The notes under the pieces: generated by a model | Told to the model about the DNA's origin: nothing | Databases searched by the model: none | Seen by the model: only the letters and a program-made list of their open reading frames with translations | Source: Nitrospinota bacterium | Lineage (GTDB): Bacteria > Nitrospinota > Nitrospinia > Nitrospinales > VA-1 | DNA length: 6,547 nucleotides | Assembly: GCA_022567815.1 (NCBI GenBank) | Contig: JADFGI010000180.1 | Coordinates: 1-6,547, forward strand | Reading direction: 5' to 3' | Program-made: the position numbers and the translations under genes | Part shown: positions 1 through 3,546 of the stretch, piece by piece | How positions within the stretch are numbered: position 1 is the first letter of the stretch | How the letters are laid out: every line of letters begins with the position of its first letter

Positions 1-1011
1 GCCAACGCCTTGAAGATAAAAGAAGCGGGTGCGCACGGAGTCGGCATTAGCATCGACTCGATGGACCCTGGCAAGCATGACAAATTCCGTGGAGTTGAGA
101 ACGCGTGGAATCAATCCATGGAAGCCTTCAACGTTTTGAACGAAGTGGGCATCGATTTTCTCATTCAGATGTCCGTTTCGGAAATGAACTACAAAGAAAT
201 ACCCGAGGTGGTGGCATTCGCCGAAAAAATTGGCGCGGTCGCGTTTAATCTGTACTTCCTGATATGCACCGGACGCGGACAGGGCAACACAGATATCTCC
301 AACGCGGCTTATGAGGAAGCCCTGAAAATGCTCTACGAGCAACAGATGAAGTACAAGGGCCGGTTGATGATCAACTCGAAATGCGCCCCGCAGTACAAAC
401 GCGTGGTTTATGAAAAAGATCCCGATTCCGTATACACGAGGGCCTATGCCGGGGGCTGTCCCGCCGCAACTCATTACAGCAGGATCTCTCCCGAAGGCAA
501 CCTGACCCCCTGCCCTTTCATCGCAGAGTCGGTAGGCAATCTGAAAACCAACACCTTCAAGGATCTATGGGAAAACGCCCCACTGATGAAGGAGCTTCGC
601 AACCGCAAAAATCTGGAAGGAAAATGCGGAACCTGTGAGTTTTCCTCTATGTGTTCGGGTTGCCGCGCGCGTGCCTTCGCGGAAACGGGAAACTACATGG
701 CCCCGGACCCCTCCTGCGACTATGAACCGGGGGCGCACGGTGGCAAGGAAATCACCCTGAAAATTGAGGACACGCTCGGTTTGGAAGTGGAGTTTCATAT
801 CCAGTGGACCCCGGAAGCGAAAGGAAGGCTGGATCGCATCCCCTCCTTTGCCCGCGGCATGGTGGTCAAGGGCATCGAAAAGTTTGCTGAGGAACGGGGG
901 ATCTCTCTCATTGACGAAGCGGTGGTCAAAAAATCGCGTGAGGAAATGATCACCAAACGCGGCGCCATGTTCCCCTTCCTGAAAAAATTCATCAACTCCG
1001 ACACAAGCTAA
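1..1011 (+). CDS. Radical SAM/SPASM protein with C-terminal PCP_red domain (5' end outside window)
   Basis: The frame is open from base 1 to the TAA at 1009-1011, so this is the C-terminal ~336 residues of a longer protein; the TTG at base 10 is internal, not a start. Seen: the later part of a radical SAM barrel (GISIDSMDPGKHDKFRGV at about visible residues 16-33, TGRG near 90), then a SPASM-type cysteine region (GGCPA, then PCPF, then KCGTCEFSSMCSGCRARA, then a last Cys in DPSCDYEPG), which would bind auxiliary iron-sulfur clusters. The layout is that of the AhbC/AhbD/NirJ group, which acts on modified tetrapyrroles in alternative haem and haem d1 synthesis. The last ~60 residues (WTPEAKGRLDRIPSFARG through VVKKSREEM) match PCP_red, the small domain found at the end of BchB-type protochlorophyllide reductase subunits. 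The radical SAM CxxxCxxC motif lies upstream of the window. A cytosolic Fe-S enzyme is confident; the exact substrate is not. Confidence 0.9.
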   Translation, partial: ANALKIKEAGAHGVGISIDSMDPGKHDKFRGVENAWNQSMEAFNVLNEVGIDFLIQMSVSEMNYKEIPEVVAFAEKIGAVAFNLYFLICTGRGQGNTDISNAAYEEALKMLYEQQMKYKGRLMINSKCAPQYKRVVYEKDPDSVYTRAYAGGCPAATHYSRISPEGNLTPCPFIAESVGNLKTNTFKDLWENAPLMKELRNRKNLEGKCGTCEFSSMCSGCRARAFAETGNYMAPDPSCDYEPGAHGGKEITLKIEDTLGLEVEFHIQWTPEAKGRLDRIPSFARGMVVKGIEKFAEERGISLIDEAVVKKSREEMITKRGAMFPFLKKFINSDTS

Positions 1012-1034
1012 GCTTGGATTAAATATTGACGGTC

Positions 1035-1070
1035 GACCAGCCGGTGGCTGGACCCAGTATTCACATACGA
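1035..1070 (+). repeat. 36-base dispersed repeat, copy 1 (contains a hairpin)
   Basis: This unit starts GACCAGC, continues GGCTGGACCCAGT and ends ACATACGA. It matches the unit at 1170-1205 at 31 of 36 positions by hand alignment. Within it CCAGCC (1037-1042) and GGCTGG (1046-1051) form a perfect 6-bp stem with a 3-base loop. It sits 24 bases after the stop of the radical SAM gene and could act as a 3' mRNA structure, but there is no T-run after it. It looks like a REP-type intergenic element. Confidence 0.75.
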
Positions 1071-1127
1071 ATGGTTTTTGAGGAATCAGTAGTCCCCCTC
1101 TTTTCAAAACAGGGACTGACCTTGGCT

Positions 1128-1145
1128 CCCCCTTTTTAAAGGGGG
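1128..1145. repeat. CCCCCTTT/AAAGGGGG hairpin, REP-like or weak terminator
   Basis: CCCCCTTT (1128-1135) and AAAGGGGG (1138-1145) are perfect inverted repeats with a TT loop, followed by GCTGGGGGGATTTG. Hairpins of this wording are common dispersed intergenic elements in deltaproteobacteria-like genomes (from general knowledge, not a search). There is only a short T-rich stretch on the plus side, so rho-independent termination of the radical SAM transcript is possible but weak. A second poorer hairpin, AGTCCC (1091-1096) with GGGACT (1112-1117), lies just before it. Confidence 0.55.
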
Positions 1146-1169
1146 CTGGGGGGATTTGCTTTTCAGCCT

Positions 1170-1205
1170 GACCAGCATGAGGCTGGACCCAGTTTTAACA
1201 TACGA
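1170..1205 (+). repeat. 36-base dispersed repeat, copy 2 (contains a hairpin)
   Basis: Second copy of the unit at 1035-1070, in the same orientation and 135 bases downstream. Most of the differences lie in the loop region, and the stem bases are kept: CCAGC (1172-1176) pairs with GCTGG (1182-1186). A second pairing, CAGCCT (1164-1169) with AGGCTG (1180-1185), overlaps it. Preserved stems with a varied loop suggest that a folded form is selected or is recognised by a mobilising enzyme. Confidence 0.75.
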
Positions 1206-1240
1206 TGAGAGTAAGATTTTGCCGGGGCTGGTGTACCCCT

Positions 1241-1349
1241 TCTACCCCTGTGGGGCATGAGAGCTAATGAAGCGGATATCACAGGGGCATGAAGACAAGG
1301 GAAAGGATATCACAAGCGAAGCGAGCGTCAGCCCAACTTTTCCTCCCGC
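1241..1349 (+). repeat. Compound repeat, left inverted arm (with internal ~31-base duplication)
   Basis: Starts TCTACCCCTGTGGGGCA (a CCCC-TGT-GGGG hairpin at 1245-1255) and ends AGCCCAACTTTTCCTCCC. The same elements, in the same order, occur on the minus strand at 1923-1988, so the two are inverted copies around the small gene between them. Inside this arm GGATATCACA occurs twice (1274-1283 and 1305-1314), which makes a ~31-base imperfect tandem duplication absent from the other arm. This arm also carries an extra AAGCGAGCG before TCAGCCC. It ends 16 bases before the stop codon of the minus-strand gene. Confidence 0.7.
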
Positions 1350-1365
1350 GTAGCGGGTAGCGGGT

Positions 1366-1725
1366 TTACTTGTTCCTGCGGTACAAATCCCCGATCTTGA
1401 ACGATGACCGGTTGACATCCAACTCCTGTTTCCCTAATTCTTCCACCACTTCATCCCGGTAGTTTTTCACCTTGCGGTAAAGGGGATGAGTGATGTCGAG
1501 CTTCAAATTAGTCAGCGCCGCCGAGACCTTGCCATTGCCTTCAAACGTCACTTCGCAGACAATCTCCCCGGATTCATCCGACCGAAAAGCATCTGTCACT
1601 TGCAGAGGCGTCTTTTTATCGACAAAAGCCCCCATCTCACGAATCAGCTCAATCACCGGACCCTTGCCATAAACCCGAAACGGCAAATGTTTTTTCACTT
1701 CAACCAGCATGCCCTGTGCGCTCAA
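1366..1725 (-). CDS. Small conserved-looking protein of unknown function, TTG start
   Basis: I do not recognise the family. The likely product is ~119 residues from a TTG at 1725-1723. GGGAGG lies 5 bases upstream of that TTG, whereas the first ATG (1710-1708) is too far from it; starting at the ATG gives 114 residues. The frame stays open further upstream to 1866, but that extension overlaps repeat-like DNA and has no ribosome binding site. The protein is soluble, with no signal peptide or membrane segment: an N-terminal part with VKKHLPFRVYGKGPVIELIREMG in two pieces (a strand, then a helix), a middle with strand-like SGEIVCEVTFEG and SAALTNLKLDI, and a charged C-terminus (RDEVVEELGKQELDV, then DLYRRNK). 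It has only two cysteine-free candidate faces for binding and no catalytic motif I can name. It stands alone, on the strand opposite its neighbours, between inverted repeat arms. The coding call rests on the start signal and protein-like composition. Confidence 0.65.
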   Translation of the reverse strand: MSAQGMLVEVKKHLPFRVYGKGPVIELIREMGAFVDKKTPLQVTDAFRSDESGEIVCEVTFEGNGKVSAALTNLKLDITHPLYRKVKNYRDEVVEELGKQELDVNRSSFKIGDLYRRNK

Positions 1726-1730
1726 AACAT

Positions 1731-1736
1731 CCTCCC
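1731..1736 (-). promoter_or_regulatory. Ribosome binding site deciding the TTG start
   Basis: On the minus strand GGGAGG reads from 1736 to 1731, with exactly five bases before the TTG at 1725. The stretch upstream of it is AT-rich (AATTCTATTTTTT). This is the only good Shine-Dalgarno sequence near the start of the small gene, and it favours TTG over the ATG fifteen bases downstream. Confidence 0.55.
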
Positions 1737-1817
1737 AAAAAATAGAATTCAATGAAGACGTTAGTTTCCCCCTCACTATCCCCAAAATCAAGCGGGAAAA
1801 TTGAAAAATCACAGATG

Positions 1818-1840
1818 CCTGTCCTGAGCTTGTTAAAGGA
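1818..1840. repeat. Fragment resembling the CCTGTCCTGAGCTTGT dispersed repeat
   Basis: CCTGTCCTGAGCTTGT followed by TAAAGGA resembles a dispersed intergenic repeat seen in many environmental bacterial genomes, usually with CGAAGGA after it; here CG is replaced by TA. Recognition is from memory only. It lies in the leader side of the small minus-strand gene, and the long upstream extension of that frame reads through it, which is a further reason not to extend the gene there. Confidence 0.35.
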
Positions 1841-1922
1841 AACACCGATGGGTGAAAAAAAACCACCGGTCACCAGTGCTATCTGCAAATCGTCCACCTC
1901 ATCATCGCTCGCCCTGTTACAC

Positions 1923-2027
1923 GGGGAGGAAAAGTTGGGCTAACGCTTGTGATATCCCTTCCGTTGCCTTCTGCCCCGCAGGGGTAGACCCAGAGTCTCT
2001 GGATAGCTTCGCTCTGCTCGCAACGAC
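1923..2027 (-). repeat. Compound repeat, right inverted arm, joined to a TTGCGAGC-type repeat
   Basis: Read on the minus strand, the first part (2027 to 1987) is GTCGTTGCGAGC, then AGAGCGAAGCTATCC and a CCAGAG-A-CTCTGG hairpin; it resembles the widespread CATTGCGAGCGAAGCG intergenic repeat. It runs straight into TCTACCCCTGCGGGGCA (hairpin CCCC-TGC-GGGG), GGGATATCACAAGCG and TTAGCCCAACTTTTCCTCCC, which is the inverse of the arm at 1241-1349. The matching block GATATCACAAGCG plus AGCCCAACTTTTCCTCCC is nearly perfect between arms, apart from the 9-base indel. An open frame crosses this repeat on the minus strand, but I read it as accidental. Confidence 0.7.
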
Positions 2028-2252
2028 GGATAACTGGAGTTGGTCAGATTTAAATCCATCGCACGTTAATATTTCGTCCAGCGGTACGCTGGTTTCCCAT
2101 TCTATCTCCTGATTTTTCAAGTATCTCTTAAAGATAATGCGGTAAATCTCCGAAAAGTTATTAGTAATCGATGTCAGGCATTCGGACTCCCTGTGGGAAA
2201 CCCAAAATCCGGGTTTTATGTATCTTTGGTCACATGGGGGATGCCTTGACAA
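2028..2252 (-). pseudogene. Possible gene remnant interrupted by the repeat arm
   Basis: A minus-strand frame (TTG at 2252, no ribosome binding site) contains a stretch that looks protein-like: SEIYRIIFKRYLKNQEIEW and SVPLDEILTCDGFKSDQL (about 2165-2040). It then runs into the repeat at 2027, where the translation becomes repeat-derived. This could be the N-terminal or middle part of an old gene whose 3' end was replaced by the repeat, or simply a chance open frame. I cannot name a family. The call is weak and should not be read as an expressed gene. Confidence 0.2.
2198..2217. terminator. AAACCC/GGGTTT hairpin with T-run
   Basis: AAACCC (2198-2203) pairs perfectly with GGGTTT (2211-2216) around a 7-base loop; one more T follows the stem, then ATG. 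It is short and only weakly terminator-like. It sits inside the longest open reading of the downstream GspC-like gene (ATG at 2171), which argues that the true start of that gene lies further downstream. Confidence 0.3.
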
Positions 2253-2274
2253 AACCCTTTATTTTTATTACTTT
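2246..2274 (+). promoter_or_regulatory. Candidate sigma70-type promoter (-35 TTGACA)
   Basis: A perfect TTGACA (2246-2251) is followed after 17 bases by TACTTT (2269-2274), which matches the -10 consensus at only three of six positions, in AT-rich DNA. If it is real, transcription would begin around 2281, after the ATG at 2276, and would force use of the in-frame GTG at 2318 or a leaderless arrangement. The hexamer could also be chance. Confidence 0.25.
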
Positions 2275-2275
2275 T

Positions 2276-3229
2276 ATGACATATTGGCTAAAATTTCTGC
2301 AAACCATAAATAGCCCAGTGAAAAATATTTTTCCGGTTATAAATACTGTCCTTGTTCTGATTATCGTCTCCCTGATGACAATCGCCACAAGAACGTGGAT
2401 GGACCCAAAATACCCTGACAAGGTAGATGTGGATTCGATAACCCATGTTCCAAAAACCCTGGAACCTCTGGTTCTAACCAGAAAAACCAATAATGCCAGA
2501 ACCATCAACTCCGCGGTCCAGGCAAACCTGTTTCGCAAAGACCGGAAAGAGTACATGCCCCCGGTGCAAGTAGCGCAAGTGGTCCGAAAATCCGCTCCTC
2601 CCGCGCTTCCTCCCCCGAACCTTAAATTGAAGGGCGTCCTGCTCCTGGGAACCAAAAAGATTGCCATTTTGGAAGGCAATTTTCCTGTCCAGGATGGGAA
2701 TCAAGGGATCAAGAAAAAACCTCTGAAAAGAAAAGGCTATCCGTTGGGAGCCAAAATTGGAAATTTTGAACTAACGGAAATCGAAAAAAACAAAGTGACT
2801 CTGAACAATAATAGAGGCGTTGTATTGAACCTCAACCTCGCACAAAGACCGGAAGACAAAGTCATTCGCAGGGTCGGGAATACTCTGATTCAAAAAAACA
2901 AAAACTTTGACCCTGGAAAAATCAAGGAAGTTTCTCTGCCCCGATCTTCTTCCCCGGCGGCCTCCAATCTGCCCCGACTGGCTGCTGGAACCGGCAAGGA
3001 TCCATCCATAGCAGCGGATATAGTTCTCTCAAAAGCCCAGCTTCGAGTATTGGCCAAGGGACCCTACCGCAGTCCGCTCCCAGCCCGTCTTTTTGAGGAG
3101 TTGGAATACCGGGAGTTTCTGGAGAAGCATGGAATCGAGTCCCTCGAAGACCTGAATGTGATCGCCAAAGCCAAAGCGGTTCGCCGAACGGCCCGCCAGC
3201 AGTTGCGGTCCCTGCGCAAATCCCTCTAA
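2276..3229 (+). CDS. GspC/PulC-like inner-membrane protein (type II secretion protein C homology region)
   Basis: From the ATG at 2276 the product has 317 residues. One hydrophobic segment lies near the N-terminus (about 18-38, FPVINTVLVLIIVSLMTIA) with lysines before it, so it is probably anchored in the inner membrane with a periplasmic body. A proline-rich linker (about 95-114, ending ALPPPN) leads into a region like the GspC homology domain (about 115-190: LKLKGVLLLG, KKIAILEGN, YPLGAKIGNFELTEIE, VTLNNNRGVVLNLNL), including the usual ANLF-type motif just before the linker. In type II secretion this protein links the inner-membrane platform to the GspD secretin. There is no PDZ domain; the C-terminal ~130 residues are basic and partly helical (VRRTARQQLRSLRKSL at the end). 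No gspD-like or other secretion gene is adjacent. The start is uncertain: ATGs at 2171 and 2234 and a TTG at 2246 (behind GGGGGA) are in frame, and none has a strong ribosome binding site. Confidence 0.7.
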   Translation: MTYWLKFLQTINSPVKNIFPVINTVLVLIIVSLMTIATRTWMDPKYPDKVDVDSITHVPKTLEPLVLTRKTNNARTINSAVQANLFRKDRKEYMPPVQVAQVVRKSAPPALPPPNLKLKGVLLLGTKKIAILEGNFPVQDGNQGIKKKPLKRKGYPLGAKIGNFELTEIEKNKVTLNNNRGVVLNLNLAQRPEDKVIRRVGNTLIQKNKNFDPGKIKEVSLPRSSSPAASNLPRLAAGTGKDPSIAADIVLSKAQLRVLAKGPYRSPLPARLFEELEYREFLEKHGIESLEDLNVIAKAKAVRRTARQQLRSLRKSL

Positions 3230-3230
3230 C

Positions 3231-3277
3231 CCCCTTTAAAAATGGGGAACATGAAAACTCCGCCGTTTTCTTCCCAT
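3231..3277 (+). terminator. Long stem-loop after the GspC-like gene
   Basis: Immediately after the stop, GAAAAC (3253-3258) pairs with GTTTTC (3265-3270) around a TCCGCC loop, and the outer ATGGGGAA (3242-3249) pairs with TTCCCAT (3271-3277) with one bulged G and a CAT bulge. A competing CCCC (3231-3234)/GGGG (3244-3247) hairpin overlaps it and resembles the CCCCCTTT..AAAGGGGG element at 1128-1145. No T-run follows, so it is better viewed as a 3' mRNA structure that may end or protect the transcript. Confidence 0.4.
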
Positions 3278-3464
3278 AAACTCACTTCCATTCAGCAAAT
3301 TATTCATATTTTTCGGTGAGTCACTGATTTTGGGGAAAATCATGTGTGGAAAGAATTCCAGGGCAGGTCAATCACATGTTTCTATAATTCTTCTATAACT
3401 TTTTTATCAGAATAAACTTATTGTTTTAAATAACTTTATCTAATTTAAAGTCCGATTTTATCCC
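3278..3464. other. AT-rich intergenic stretch without a gene
   Basis: I see no protein or RNA gene here. It is clearly more AT-rich than its flanks, notably from about 3375 to 3465. It holds a perfect hairpin TGATTTT-GGGG-AAAATCA (3325-3342) and a short direct repeat, TTCTATAA, at about 3380 and 3391. On the minus strand it directly follows the point at which the tRNA-Leu half ends, so it is the sequence that replaces the missing 3' half of that tRNA. No integrase fragment or second half of the tRNA was found in it. Confidence 0.5.
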
Positions 3465-3504
3465 ATTTTGAGTCCAGCGCGTCTACCAATTTCACCACTT
3501 CGGC
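3465..3504 (-). tRNA. Truncated tRNA-Leu(CAA): 5' half only
   Basis: Read on the minus strand from 3504 the sequence begins GCCGAAG (acceptor 5' strand), then TGGTGAAATTGGTAGACGC (bases 8-9 and D arm), then G, CTGGA (anticodon 5' stem) and the loop CTCAAAA, giving anticodon CAA at 3470-3468. This is the standard start of a bacterial tRNA-Leu. The 3' anticodon strand should read TCCAG, but after the first T (3465) it is GGGAT, and no variable arm, T arm (GGTTCRA) or acceptor 3' strand follows anywhere down to 3230. The gene is therefore non-functional as it stands. It lies 42 bases downstream of the TMTC-like gene on the same strand. It could be a displaced copy left by an integrating element, or the remnant of a deletion; the direct sequence evidence is the abrupt break itself. 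Confidence 0.8.
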
Positions 3505-3546
3505 ATCAAAAAAGATGTGTCACGTTAGCATATGGAGTTTTCCTTT

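Noticed and set aside
565..1107. 180-residue minus-strand open frame opposite the radical SAM gene
   Set aside because: It overlaps a strongly recognisable coding region on the other strand and itself shows no family motif; it is a shadow frame.
1035..1314. CRISPR array
   Set aside because: Only two units of each repeat, unequal spacing, divergent copies and no cas genes; these are REP-like repeats.
1366..1866. Longer form of the small minus-strand gene starting at 1866
   Set aside because: No ribosome binding site lies at 1866, and the extension crosses the CCTGTCCTGAGC repeat fragment; the TTG at 1725 has the good signal.
1241..2027. Insertion sequence with target site duplication
   Set aside because: No transposase fragment between the arms and no matching short direct repeat at the outer edges that I could find.
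1852..2112. Plus-strand small open frame
   Set aside because: It consists largely of the repeat arm, has no ribosome binding site, and overlaps repeat-derived sequence.
2171..2275. N-terminal extension of the GspC-like protein to the ATG at 2171
   Set aside because: There is no ribosome binding site, the extension contains the AAACCC/GGGTTT hairpin, and it adds nothing typical of GspC. The true start remains uncertain among 2234, 2246 and 2276.
3230..3504. Group I intron splitting tRNA-Leu in the anticodon loop
   Set aside because: Such introns are known in tRNA-Leu anticodon loops, and the break point fits. But no 3' exon (TCCAG, T arm, acceptor) appears on the minus strand down to 3230, and I see no group I core-like sequence.
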